36,238 nt of DNA from Spirochaetales bacterium (GTDB taxonomy: Bacteria; Spirochaetota; Spirochaetia; SZUA-6; RPPD01), in NCBI GenBank assembly GCA_016934415.1, contig JAFGSW010000067.1, positions 1 through 36,238 on the forward strand, read 5' to 3'. This document shows positions 21,314-29,726 of this stretch, one piece after another; within the stretch, counting starts at the first letter, position 1; each line of letters opens with the position of its first letter. Below the pieces are notes generated by a model. It was not told the DNA's origin and did not search any database. It was given only the letters and a program-made list of their open reading frames with translations. The translations under genes and the position numbers were made by a program.

Positions 21314-23161
21314 ATGAAGCGCGATTCCGAAAAATTCAAGACGCCGATCGAGGTCGATTCGATCCTCGGCCGCAAGGGGCCCCTCACGCCCGGCCTGCGG
21401 GTCAAGTATTACGATTTCTGCCGGCCGGACAAGTTTTCCAAGGACCAGATCCGCACCGTGCAGATCATGCACGAGACGTTCGCCCGGCTCACCACCACCT
21501 CGCTCTCCGCCCAGCTCCGCAGCCTCATCCACATCCACGTCGACAATGTCGACCAGTTGACGTACGAAGAGTTCATCCGCTCGATCCCCAGTCCGAGCAC
21601 GCTGGCGATCCTCAACATGGATCCCCTGCGCGGTTCGGCCGTCCTCGAGATCGATCCGCAGGTGACCTCCCGCATCATCGACCGGATCTTCGGCGGCAAG
21701 GGGAGCGGGACGGGATTGTCCCGCGATCTCACGGACATAGAGGCCTCGGTCATGGAGGCGGTCGTCATCCGGATCATGGCCAACCTCCGCGAGGCGTGGA
21801 GCACGGTCATCGATCTCCGGCCGCGGCTGGGACAGATCGAGACCAACCCCCAATTCGCCATGATCGTCCCCCCCTCCGAAATGGTGCTGCTCGTTCCTTT
21901 CGAGTTCATGTTCGAGGGGGCGGGCGGGCGGATGAATTTGTGCGTTCCGTACCTCACCATCGAGCCGATCATCTCCAAACTCTCCGCTCAGTATTGGTAT
22001 TCGACGGTCCGGCGCGGGAAAAACGCGCCTCCCCGCGACGTGAGCGGGCTCAAGGCCGAGGCGAGGATTCACTTCGCATCCGGGCGTCTCGGCCTGGCGG
22101 ACGTCTTCGGGTTGAAAAAGAACTCTCTCGTGAAGCTGGATGACGCCGCGACGGCGTTTCTCTCTGTGGGAGGCGCGACTGTCTGCCGACTCAAAGCGAA
22201 ACGCGAACGGGGCCGACTCGCTTTCACCGCCGCCGGCGCCGCGGAGGATGTCGCCGCGGTAGGGGCGGACCACAAGGCCGAGGCGGACAGGCTCGAAAGC
22301 CTCATTCAGACGCCGCTCGAAAAATTGTCGCAGGAAATGAGGAGCGCCGTCGAGACGATGACGGGCGCGATCGCCGAGGTGCGGAAACGGCAGCAGGAAT
22401 TGGGAGATCAAATCTTCCACAACGGGCACGGACGGGAAACCGCCGGCGAGGTATCCGAACGGGCGGGCGGCGGCAAGCCCTTCGGTTTCATCACAGCCGA
22501 CGACCGGGATTTCCTTTTCAATTGCTTCCAGATGGAGCATCCGCAGCTCGTCGCCCTCGTTCTTTCCTTCCTCGACCCGGCGCTGGCGGCCGACATTGTG
22601 GCCCGCTTTTCCGACGAGGCGCAGGCCGACCTCGCCGAGCGGATCGCGCTCATGGAGCGCTGCGCCCCCGAGGTGATCAGGGAAGTGGAGAGGGTGTTGG
22701 AAAAGCAGCTGGCCCGCGTCGGCCGGGAAAAAACGTTTCTTCAGGAAACCGACGCCATTATCGGCATCCTCAATGTGTCCGGGCGCCGGGTGGAGAAGAA
22801 CGTCATCGGCCGGCTCGAGAAATCGAATCCGGAGCTCGCCGAGCAGATCAAGCGGAAGCTGTTCGTGTTCGAGGACATCGTGCTCCTCGACGATCGCGCG
22901 ATCCGGAAGCTCATCCCGCGCATCGAACCGTCCGATCTGCTCCTCGCCTTGAAGGCGGTCAACGAGAAGACGAGGGAGAAATTTCTCCACAATCTGGAAC
23001 CCGAGGAGCAAAAGAAATTCGCCGAGGACACCCAATTCATCGGTCCGGTCCGTCTTGTCGACGCGGACAAGGCCCAGCAGCGGATCATCGGCCTCATCCG
23101 GTTAATGGAAGAGGGGGGCGAGATCATCGTCGCCCGCCCGGACGATTTGGTCATGCCCTGA
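21314..23161 (+). CDS. fliM/fliG: Flagellar motor switch fusion: FliM joined to FliG middle and C-terminal domains
   Basis: This 615-residue protein is a single uninterrupted frame after AGGAGG. Residues 35-235 are the FliM middle domain (IRTVQIMHETFARLTTTSLS, YEEFIRSIPSPSTLAIL, and the GGXG loop FGGKGSG at 126-132). Residues 242-306 are a SpoA domain. A charged helical linker spans about 310-390. Residues 392-470 are FliG middle domain with the EHPQ motif (408-411) that normally binds FliM. Residues 478-608 are FliG C-terminal domain (FVFEDIVLLDDRAIRKLIP, LLLALKAVNEKTREKFL, FIGPVRLVDADKAQQRII). The FliG N-terminal domain that docks on FliF is absent. The FliM N-terminal CheY-binding motif may be present in degenerate form (IEVDSIL, 12-18). 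It would build a C-ring in which FliM and FliG are strictly 1:1. Confidence 0.93.
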   Translation: MKRDSEKFKTPIEVDSILGRKGPLTPGLRVKYYDFCRPDKFSKDQIRTVQIMHETFARLTTTSLSAQLRSLIHIHVDNVDQLTYEEFIRSIPSPSTLAILNMDPLRGSAVLEIDPQVTSRIIDRIFGGKGSGTGLSRDLTDIEASVMEAVVIRIMANLREAWSTVIDLRPRLGQIETNPQFAMIVPPSEMVLLVPFEFMFEGAGGRMNLCVPYLTIEPIISKLSAQYWYSTVRRGKNAPPRDVSGLKAEARIHFASGRLGLADVFGLKKNSLVKLDDAATAFLSVGGATVCRLKAKRERGRLAFTAAGAAEDVAAVGADHKAEADRLESLIQTPLEKLSQEMRSAVETMTGAIAEVRKRQQELGDQIFHNGHGRETAGEVSERAGGGKPFGFITADDRDFLFNCFQMEHPQLVALVLSFLDPALAADIVARFSDEAQADLAERIALMERCAPEVIREVERVLEKQLARVGREKTFLQETDAIIGILNVSGRRVEKNVIGRLEKSNPELAEQIKRKLFVFEDIVLLDDRAIRKLIPRIEPSDLLLALKAVNEKTREKFLHNLEPEEQKKFAEDTQFIGPVRLVDADKAQQRIIGLIRLMEEGGEIIVARPDDLVMP

Positions 23162-23191
23162 CGCACACGGGGCGAAGGCTGAATCTTTCGC

Positions 23192-23220
23192 TTGAGAATC
23201 GCGTCGCGAATCGATAGACT
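23192..23220 (+). promoter_or_regulatory. Promoter directly before the truncated TPR-like gene
   Basis: TTGAGA (23192-23197), a 17-base spacer and TAGACT (23215-23220) stand seven bases before ATG 23228. No ribosome-binding site is seen. Confidence 0.5.
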
Positions 23221-23227
23221 TCTCCTT

Positions 23228-23494
23228 ATGAAGCGACCGGCGCCGTTTCTCGTATTCTGTATCCTCTTCTCCGTCACCGCAGCGTCCGCCCAAACGAAGC
23301 AGGATCTTTGCTCCCGATACGACCGGGCCGAGAAGGCCGCCGACTGGCCGGCCGCGGAAAAAATCGCGCGCCGAGGAACGGCGCTGTTTCCGGCGGAAAC
23401 CGGCTTCGTCACGGGCCTGGCCTGGGCCCTGCGCCGGCAGAAAAAATACGCCGAGGCGCAGGGCAGGCTCGGGGTGACAATAGAGTCATGGTGA
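23228..23494 (+). pseudogene. Secreted TPR-like protein truncated by an intergenic repeat
   Basis: The frame encodes a signal peptide (MKRPAPFLVFCILFS to AASAQ), then one TPR-like helix pair (CSRYDRAEKAADWPAAEKIA, followed by GLAWALRRQKKYAEAQGRL). The last residues VTIESW and the stop are encoded by a dispersed repeat (23473-23513) also found at 4748-4772. The protein therefore ends abruptly after about 80 native residues, where TPR proteins normally continue. A functional 88-residue product cannot be excluded, because promoter and start look intact. Confidence 0.55.
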
Positions 23495-23513
23495 GTTTGT
23501 CGAACCATGACCT
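23473..23513. repeat. Dispersed TCATGGTGAGTTTGTCGAACC repeat
   Basis: TCATGGT (23487-23493) and ACCATGA form a hairpin identical in arms to 4748-4772, with one base different in the loop region. It supplies the stop codon of the truncated TPR-like gene. Confidence 0.75.
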
Positions 23514-23641
23514 ACAAACGTTTTTTTAGGAATTTTTTCGTCGTTTCCACTGATGCTCCATTTCGGCTTTTGTTCTCGCCTCGGCTTGCCTTCGGCCGGT
23601 GATCCTCGCTATAGTGATGCACGCTTGAAGGGGAGGGCCAT

Positions 23642-24301
23642 GTGAACGGCGAACGTAAGGGAATCATTTTCGATCTCGACGGCACGCTCGCGGACACGCT
23701 GGACGACATCGCGGCCATGTGCAACCGGGGCCTGGCCGCGTTCGGGTTCCCGCCGCGGACGGTCGGGGAGTATCGGCGCTTCGTCGGTCGGGGAGTGGAG
23801 ACGCTCGTGCGGCTCGCTTTGCCCGACACCTTTGCTGATGAAGGCAACTTTCCCGGGATTCTCGCGCGCGTGCGCCGGGAGTACGAGGCCGGCGTCGTCG
23901 ACAAGACCAGGCCGTATCCGGGGATAAGGGAGCTGCTCGACGCGCTCGCGGCGCGCGAGGCGCCCATGGCCGTCCTCTCCAATAAACCCCACGATCTGAC
24001 GGTGGAAACCGTCCGGCGTCTTTTCGGCGCGGTGCCGTTCGCCGCGGTGGAGGGCGAATCCCCCGGCCGGCCGCACAAGCCCGATCCCGCCCCGGCCCTG
24101 GCGATCGCGAAGGAGTTCGGACTCGCGCCCGAAGACGTGTTTCTGGCCGGTGACTCGGAGGTCGACGTCGCCGCCGCGAAAAACGCGGGCATGAAGGCGA
24201 TCGCCGTCACCTGGGGCTTCCGGTCCAGGGAAGAGTTGGCCCGACTTTCACCCTTCGGTCTCGTGGACAGGCCGGAGGAAATCCTCGACTTGTTTTGCTA
24301 A
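23642..24301 (+). CDS. gph: HAD-superfamily phosphatase, phosphoglycolate phosphatase-like
   Basis: This 219-residue protein starts at GTG 23642, supported by GGGGAGG. Motif I is FDLDGTLADTL (nucleophile Asp11, acid/base Asp13), motif II is VLSNK, motif III is the Lys of GRPHKPDPAP, and motif IV is AGDSEVDVAAAKNAGM. The helical cap (18-85) with MCNRGLAAFGFPPRT and FVGRGVETLV is the C1 cap of Gph-type enzymes. It likely removes phosphate from 2-phosphoglycolate or related small sugar phosphates, but exact substrate cannot be told from sequence. TATAGT upstream could be its -10 box. Confidence 0.88.
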   Translation: MNGERKGIIFDLDGTLADTLDDIAAMCNRGLAAFGFPPRTVGEYRRFVGRGVETLVRLALPDTFADEGNFPGILARVRREYEAGVVDKTRPYPGIRELLDALAAREAPMAVLSNKPHDLTVETVRRLFGAVPFAAVEGESPGRPHKPDPAPALAIAKEFGLAPEDVFLAGDSEVDVAAAKNAGMKAIAVTWGFRSREELARLSPFGLVDRPEEILDLFC

Positions 24302-24418
24302 TGGTCGACGCCGGGTGATACGGGACGCTAATAAAATGTAACGAGGCGGTGCGCATCATGTTTATATTATGAATTGAAGGCCGTGCCGTGAGACGCGATA
24401 ATTTACGAGTGGTTTTTC

Positions 24419-24446
24419 TTGAATTCGAAAATAAAAGAAATATAAT
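24419..24446 (+). promoter_or_regulatory. Promoter of the PEGA-protein gene
   Basis: TTGAAT (24419-24424), a 16-base spacer and consensus TATAAT (24441-24446) lie in an AT-rich region 39 bases before ATG 24486. Confidence 0.7.
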
Positions 24447-24485
24447 TAGTGATATCGCATTAATCAGGGAATGGAGGCTTTTGTT

Positions 24486-25223
24486 ATGAAGAAAATCAAT
24501 GTTATTATCTCCCTCAGCGTTCTCCTCTTGTTCGTCGCGGGCGCCGCTCTCTTCGCCCAACCGAAATTGAAGGTTGCGACCGTTCAATTCACCTCAAACG
24601 TGAGGGGGGCGCAGGTGTACCTGAACGGCAAGCTCATGGGGAGGACGCCGGTCGTTCAGAAACTTCCCATCAACGACTATCAGGTACGGGTGACTGCGCC
24701 CGGTTATGAAGACTATAACGAAACCGTCCGGATCTTGCACGACATGACCGTCAATGCCGAGCTTCGGCGCAGGCAGCGGGAGTTCACCTTGAGCATTCAG
24801 GCCAATGTGCCGCAGGCCATCGTGACGATCAATGGGGAAGACCAGAACGGCTTCGCGCCGATGAACGTACGGCTTCCCCAGGGACGCTATGAGGTCAAGG
24901 TGTCGAAGCGCGGCTACGGCACGTTCGAAACCTCGGTCACGCTGAACCGCGACCAGCGCATCACCGCGCGACTCTCCGCTCCCGACGCCAGGATCATCAT
25001 TGTGGGTCCGCAGCGGCACGGCCGGGGCGGCCTCAGGTTCGAGGTATCGATCGACGGACGGAGGGTAAACGGCACCGAATTCAGGGTCAATCCGGGCCGG
25101 CACACGATACAGGTGGATGCGGGCGGATTATTGGCCGAGAGGGAGGTCAACTGCCGCCCCGGCCGGACGTATCGCTTCAAGCTGGACCTGGATCTCCAGG
25201 CGCCGCAGGAAGCCGACGACTAA
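24486..25223 (+). CDS. Secreted PEGA-domain protein
   Basis: This 245-residue protein starts at ATG 24486, chosen because GGAGG lies eight bases upstream and a clean signal peptide (1-25, ending ALFAQ) follows. Two clear PEGA repeats are seen. The first has GAQVYLNGKLMGRTPVVQKL and YQVRVTAPGYEDY, and the second has AIVTINGEDQNGFAPMNVRL and YEVKVSKRGYGTF. A third degenerate one has FEVSIDGRRVNG and RHTIQVDAGG. PEGA domains are small beta folds common in surface-layer and envelope proteins of spirochaetes and others, and are thought to mediate envelope attachment. It is a single-gene unit with promoter and terminator. Confidence 0.85.
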   Translation: MKKINVIISLSVLLLFVAGAALFAQPKLKVATVQFTSNVRGAQVYLNGKLMGRTPVVQKLPINDYQVRVTAPGYEDYNETVRILHDMTVNAELRRRQREFTLSIQANVPQAIVTINGEDQNGFAPMNVRLPQGRYEVKVSKRGYGTFETSVTLNRDQRITARLSAPDARIIIVGPQRHGRGGLRFEVSIDGRRVNGTEFRVNPGRHTIQVDAGGLLAEREVNCRPGRTYRFKLDLDLQAPQEADD

Positions 25224-25245
25224 GCCGGTTTTCCGGGACATGACG

Positions 25246-25283
25246 GGCTTCGGAGGACGCGTTGTCTTCCGAAGCCTTTTTTT
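25246..25283 (+). terminator. Rho-independent terminator of the PEGA gene
   Basis: GGCTTCGGAGGAC (25246-25258) pairs with GTCTTCCGAAGCC (25264-25276) with one G-U pair, followed by seven T. Confidence 0.93.
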
Positions 25284-25427
25284 CAAAATAATGAGGAATC
25301 GACGGCGAGTTTTATAGCCGGTTCTTGCGATTATCTGAACCGGACGGGCGTGACAAAGCGATCGACCAGTCACTTGCTTCCGTAACAATCTTGGGGGCAC
25401 GGTTGCGGGCTTTCAAGCCGGCCGGGG

Positions 25428-27128
25428 TTACTTCAATCTCAACACCGGCGCATCGCGCTTCAAGTAGCGGTTCGTCTTCAGGTCCCTTACTGTGACGCAC
25501 AGCCAGCGGTTCTCGCCCACCATGAAGGCCACGTCGAGCCGCGGGGCGTGGTCGGTCGGCTCGTGCGGAGGGTCGAGCGTGCCGAGCGTCGGGTTGTCCC
25601 TGTTCAGGGGAATGATGACCGGGGCGTCCCCGTCCGTGAGCGAGTGGAGCTGGCCCTCCCGGTCCCACACGAACTCCTGGTCGACCAGGTGCTTTTTCCC
25701 GATCTCGCAGATCTCGAGCTTGAAGTAGTTCTCAGGGATGCCGAGGGGGCAGGTCGGCACGAGCCGGCGGCGCCAGAAATCAGACGCCGTGGGAAAGGGC
25801 GTGCGGCGCGGGACGATGACGTTGTACTCGGGCTCGTGCGTCTTCCGGTTGTAGGTGACGAACGCATAATCGTGGACGATGAAGTCCGAACGCGTGAGGT
25901 GGTCGGCGCCGAAGGCGCAGGCGCCGTAGGCGATGGCCTCGAAGGGCTGCCAGGCCCGCACCTTGTCCCGTCCGAAGAGTTTCTCGACGCGCGCGTACAC
26001 GCCGGGCAGGAGCGTGGAACCGCCGGTCATGAGCACCTCCTGGATCTGCGCGTGGTCGACGCCCTGCTCGGCCGCCCTGTCGAGCACCTCCTCGAGGAGC
26101 TCGTCGAACTGCCGGTACAATCCTTTTTTTACGAGCAGGTCGACGAGCTCGGCCCGCGTGAAATCCGGTGCGTTCCCCAGGTCCTCCCGCCGGTGCGTAA
26201 GGCGCGCCTCGAACCGCTGAAATTCCTGGGGCGGCACCATGTAGAACGTCTCGCGCGGGCGGAAGTAGAGGCTTTCCTTGAGCCGGCAGGCCTCCTCGAG
26301 CATGGCCCGGTACCAGAAACGCTCGTCCGGGCGGTCGGACCGCGACGAGACCGCGTAATTCATCCGCGCGGCGAACTCGTCCGCGAGCCAGCCGTCCACC
26401 AGGTTTCCCCCCAGGGCCGCCCCCGCCTTGGCGACGACGCGGCAGCGGCCCTTCTTGGCCGTGCTTTCGCCGATCTCCACCAGGGCGATGTCGAGCGTGC
26501 CCCCGCCGAAGTCGATGACGAGGGTGTACTGGGACTCGTCGACGCGCAGCGAGTAGCCGATGGCGGCCGCCACCGGTTCGTCGATGATCTTCAGCCGCCT
26601 GATTCCGAGCTGCGTGGCGATGATGTTGAGCTGGGCGCGGTAGGGCTCGTAGCTGTCGACCGGGACGCTCATGACCAGATCGCGCGGCCGCTCGCCGGTC
26701 GCCCGCTTGACGCAGGAGAAGAGCTCGCGCAGGAAAAGCTTGGCCGACGCCTGGGCGTTCCAGGTCCTGCCGTGCCGGTGATAGAGCGCGCGCTGACTCT
26801 CCCGCAGCAGGTACGGCTTGAAGGACGGGATGAACTGCGGGGAGTAGGGGCGGTTGTCCTTGCGAAGCGCCTCCAGGCCGATGAGCGCCCGCCGGCCGAT
26901 GAGAAAAAACCGCTCGACGAGCGGCAGGGCGCCGAAGCGTTCTTTAAAGCCGCGCGCGGGCAGGATGTAGAGGCAGGACGGGATGGAGTTCCGCACCTGG
27001 ATGTCCTGCGCGGGCAGGGGCTCGCGGCACACGTCCTCGAGGTGGACGATCTCCGGCAGCTCCTGCTCCGGGTTCCAGCGCGCGACGCGGGTATTGGTGG
27101 TGCCCAGGTCGATGGCCCATTTACTCAT
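25428..27128 (-). CDS. Hsp70-like (DnaK-family) ATPase with atypical C-terminus
   Basis: This 566-residue protein has the actin/Hsp70 ATPase signatures. WAIDLGTTNTRVA (4-16) is phosphate-1, LVIDFGGGTLDIALVE is phosphate-2, PVAAAIGY is the connect region, and VLMTGGSTLLPGV is the adenosine motif. After about residue 430 it lacks the usual DnaK peptide-binding domain and lid. Instead it has a beta-rich stretch (FKLEICEIG, VAFMVGENRWLCVTVRDLKT) of about 130 residues. The start has CGGAG upstream and overlaps the end of the first HEAT gene by eight bases. It is the last gene of a four-gene operon with three HEAT-like proteins, which may be its clients or scaffold. The open plus-strand frame over it is a shadow. 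Confidence 0.9.
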   Translation of the reverse strand: MSKWAIDLGTTNTRVARWNPEQELPEIVHLEDVCREPLPAQDIQVRNSIPSCLYILPARGFKERFGALPLVERFFLIGRRALIGLEALRKDNRPYSPQFIPSFKPYLLRESQRALYHRHGRTWNAQASAKLFLRELFSCVKRATGERPRDLVMSVPVDSYEPYRAQLNIIATQLGIRRLKIIDEPVAAAIGYSLRVDESQYTLVIDFGGGTLDIALVEIGESTAKKGRCRVVAKAGAALGGNLVDGWLADEFAARMNYAVSSRSDRPDERFWYRAMLEEACRLKESLYFRPRETFYMVPPQEFQRFEARLTHRREDLGNAPDFTRAELVDLLVKKGLYRQFDELLEEVLDRAAEQGVDHAQIQEVLMTGGSTLLPGVYARVEKLFGRDKVRAWQPFEAIAYGACAFGADHLTRSDFIVHDYAFVTYNRKTHEPEYNVIVPRRTPFPTASDFWRRRLVPTCPLGIPENYFKLEICEIGKKHLVDQEFVWDREGQLHSLTDGDAPVIIPLNRDNPTLGTLDPPHEPTDHAPRLDVAFMVGENRWLCVTVRDLKTNRYLKRDAPVLRLK

Positions 27129-28398
27129 CGGATTCTCCGGCGGTTGGCGTTCGTTTTTTGGATCGCTTTATCCTGCCATTTCCCGTCCCCTCTGTCAATG
27201 ATAATTCTCCCGCTTCATCGGCTGTCCGGGAGAGCGAAAGCCGTCCGGCCTCGGATCGCTCGAGACCGAGGCGGTTCCTGATGACGCGCATCGTCTCCCC
27301 GGCCGCGAGACGCAGTTCCTTGGATAATGAACGGTTGAAAGCGACCGCGTAAAGAGGTTCGAGGGCGTCCCGTCCGCCGCGCGCGGCAAGGGCCCGGACC
27401 GCCCCGGGCAGGAGATCCGGCCGGCCTGACCGGAGGGCGGTCAGGAGGATTGGTTCGACCCGCGGATCATCGTACCAGCCCAGGGCGCCGATGATGCCCG
27501 CTTGAGCCGGCCCCGAGGATTCTTCGGAGAGGCGGGCGAGGAGGAATTCGAGGACGGCGGCGGACGGGTGCCCGACCAGGTATGAAATCGCCTTGAGCTT
27601 GTATGGCGTTCCGGAAAGAGCGATCCGTTGGAAAGCGAACTGTTCGACGTCCATGCCCAGGCCCGCAGCGGCCGCCGCCGCCACGTCAAAGTCGGCGTCC
27701 TCGACGGCGGTTCTCAGCACATCGTCGGCGTTTTTCCGGTGTGAATAAAATCTAGTGAGAGTCTGAAGGGCATTCACGCGGCGATCGGTTTCAGTGCGAT
27801 GCAGAACGATGAAACGGGCGGCGGGCAGACGGAAATCGTCATCTTCGACCGCTCTCCGGAAAGCGTTAACGATGCGAATCAGCATGTGATTGAACCGCTC
27901 AACCTCGGAGTTAGAACCGACGTTATACGCCCTCAACGCAGTTATTCGCTTGTGTGTTATGGAAAATTCAATGCACTCACGCGCCAATGCCGACAGTCCA
28001 TCCATTATTTCGCGACCCAAGACTTCCCGTTCGGCCTCGCGGTTGATCGCGGCCAGGTCCTTCAGTTCGAGCATGAGTTGATTTCGGAAATCGCGTTTGC
28101 CACGTCTTCCTCTGCGATGGATGACGACCAGGGGCGACGGCAGGATGGATTTGGCGACGGCGCTTATTTTGATGATATTCCTTCCCCGGTCCGTATCAGG
28201 CTCCCAGCGGATGAGGTCGCCTCCGCTCCGGAAGTTGAAGGCCGACTGTGTTCCGAATAAATCTTTCTTTCCGGCGGGGGGAAAAATCGTGTAGATGAGA
28301 CGGGCGACGAATTGCTGCTTGTTTTTCACGAACGCCAGGGCGAAGCAGCCGAAGCCGAAAAACAGGAGAAGGAGTCCCAAAACCCACATGCCGTTCAT
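27121..28398 (-). CDS. Membrane-anchored HEAT-like repeat protein 1 (Hsp70 operon)
   Basis: This 425-residue protein has an N-terminal transmembrane helix (about 4-22). A middle region has DLAAINREAEREVLGREIMDG and SITHKRITALRA, then alpha-helical repeats (about 215-375) of HEAT type, such as VLEFLLARLSEESSGPAQAG and RVEPILLTALRSGRPDLLPG. The last HEAT helix (MRVIRNRLGLERSEA) leads into a tail with GRLSLS (385-390) and GELSLTE (397-403), then a basic end. This tail motif recurs in both neighbours. The gene overlaps the Hsp70 gene by eight bases and the second HEAT gene by four, so translation is coupled. No known function is recognised. Confidence 0.75.
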   Translation of the reverse strand: MNGMWVLGLLLLFFGFGCFALAFVKNKQQFVARLIYTIFPPAGKKDLFGTQSAFNFRSGGDLIRWEPDTDRGRNIIKISAVAKSILPSPLVVIHRRGRRGKRDFRNQLMLELKDLAAINREAEREVLGREIMDGLSALARECIEFSITHKRITALRAYNVGSNSEVERFNHMLIRIVNAFRRAVEDDDFRLPAARFIVLHRTETDRRVNALQTLTRFYSHRKNADDVLRTAVEDADFDVAAAAAAGLGMDVEQFAFQRIALSGTPYKLKAISYLVGHPSAAVLEFLLARLSEESSGPAQAGIIGALGWYDDPRVEPILLTALRSGRPDLLPGAVRALAARGGRDALEPLYAVAFNRSLSKELRLAAGETMRVIRNRLGLERSEAGRLSLSRTADEAGELSLTEGTGNGRIKRSKKRTPTAGESDE

Positions 28399-29693
28399 CC
28401 GCCGGGATCTCCCTCGTCCACCTCCGCCCCCGACAGCCCACCCTCGGGTTCCTCGTTGCCGGCCAGCGATAGTCCGCCGCCCGGCTCTTCGTCGCCGGCC
28501 AGGGCGAGCGATCCCTCCTCTCTCTTCCCGATGCCGAGGCGCGCGCGTATTTTCTCCATCGCTTCCTCAGCGGCTTTCCGCAGCATCACGGGCCGGTTCT
28601 TGTCTGAGGCGAGCGCGTGGAGCGGAGCGAGCGAGCCGCGGTCCCCGCACGCCTCCAGGGCGCGGACGGCGTCGTACGCCAGCCCGCCGTCAAGGAGCCG
28701 GGCGAGCGGGCCCGCCGCCCGGGGATCGGCGTACTCACGGAAGGCGTCGATGACCGCCCGCCGCAGCGGCGCCGAACCGGCGCGAGGCAAATAGGCGACG
28801 AGGAATTCCAGGCCGCCTGAGAATTTCTCGCGCCGGATTTGGTTTATCGCCTTCACGGCGTTGTCGTCGTCGGAGCGCTCGACCCGGGTGATGATGAACT
28901 GCAGCCGGTCGAGTCCGAGTTCCTTCGCGGCCTTGTAGGCGGCGTCGAAATCCCGGCTGCGGGACACGCGGTCGAGGACTTCGCGGGTTACCTCTTCGTT
29001 TCGGTAGAATTTGAGAAGCGCGTCGAGGACCTCAATGTGGCCGATGAGATCCGGAGACTGCCGGAGGCGGACCTGGATGAGCCGCAGCCTGAGATCGGTC
29101 AATTTTCCCGTTTCCATGAGCAGCGTGGCGAGCCTGGCCAGCGACCTTCGCGCTTCCATTGAGGCCTTCGCTCCGGCCTCCGCGGGAACGAGACATGTGA
29201 TCCGGTCGTGGTAGATCGAATAGCTGCGGCAGACGAGGTTGAGTTTTCGCAGCTCGTCCTCAATCGCGCCGACGGGAAGGGGGCGGCGCTCCAATCCCTC
29301 CGCGGCCGCGAGATCGCCCTCCAGCCGGTCGATCGCCGCGAAATCGGCGAAGCCCAGACGCAGGGCCTGCCGGCTCCCCCGGGAGGCATTGTCGAGCGAG
29401 GAGGCGCTTTTCGCTATTTCGAGCGGAATCGGAAGCAGGGGGCCGGAGATGAGCGTGATCTTGATGAAAACGCCGCCTTCCACAGTGACCGGCTCGGAAT
29501 GGAGGGAGTGGCGTTCAATCGTGACGTTGTCCGGCCGATTGTTCTCCGCGGCGATCCGAAAGGCGCGCCGACTCCTTTCGTACCATCGCTTCATTTCCCT
29601 TTCTCGTCCTCGTGCTTTGATGAAAATCGTTCCCAGCGTCACACAGACGGCGATGACGGCCCCCATCCCCGCTAAAATCAGAAACTCTCCCAT
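28395..29693 (-). CDS. Membrane-anchored HEAT-like repeat protein 2 (Hsp70 operon)
   Basis: This 432-residue protein has an N-terminal helix (about 4-24), then a basic stretch (KARGREREMKRWYERSRR). A beta-containing region with VFIKITLISGPLLPIPLEIA corresponds to a similar place in the third protein (VRISLAAGNLLPPPLEIS). HEAT-like helices follow (about 220-390). The tail repeats GSLALAG (394-400), GGLSLAG (406-412) and GGLS (418-421). The parallel order of domains shows that the three HEAT proteins are paralogues. It overlaps the next gene by four bases. The ribosome site is unclear. Confidence 0.75.
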   Translation of the reverse strand: MGEFLILAGMGAVIAVCVTLGTIFIKARGREREMKRWYERSRRAFRIAAENNRPDNVTIERHSLHSEPVTVEGGVFIKITLISGPLLPIPLEIAKSASSLDNASRGSRQALRLGFADFAAIDRLEGDLAAAEGLERRPLPVGAIEDELRKLNLVCRSYSIYHDRITCLVPAEAGAKASMEARRSLARLATLLMETGKLTDLRLRLIQVRLRQSPDLIGHIEVLDALLKFYRNEEVTREVLDRVSRSRDFDAAYKAAKELGLDRLQFIITRVERSDDDNAVKAINQIRREKFSGGLEFLVAYLPRAGSAPLRRAVIDAFREYADPRAAGPLARLLDGGLAYDAVRALEACGDRGSLAPLHALASDKNRPVMLRKAAEEAMEKIRARLGIGKREEGSLALAGDEEPGGGLSLAGNEEPEGGLSGAEVDEGDPGG

Positions 29694-29726
29694 GATCGGG
29701 AATGGTACCGCCCGGCCCGCCGGCTG

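Noticed and set aside
21287..23035. Long minus-strand open frame across fliM-fliG
   Set aside because: It is a shadow of the fusion gene, low-complexity and rich in Arg, Gly and Asp, with no ribosome site.
25548..27281. Long plus-strand open frame across the Hsp70 gene
   Set aside because: It is antisense to clear ATPase motifs and has no recognisable domain.
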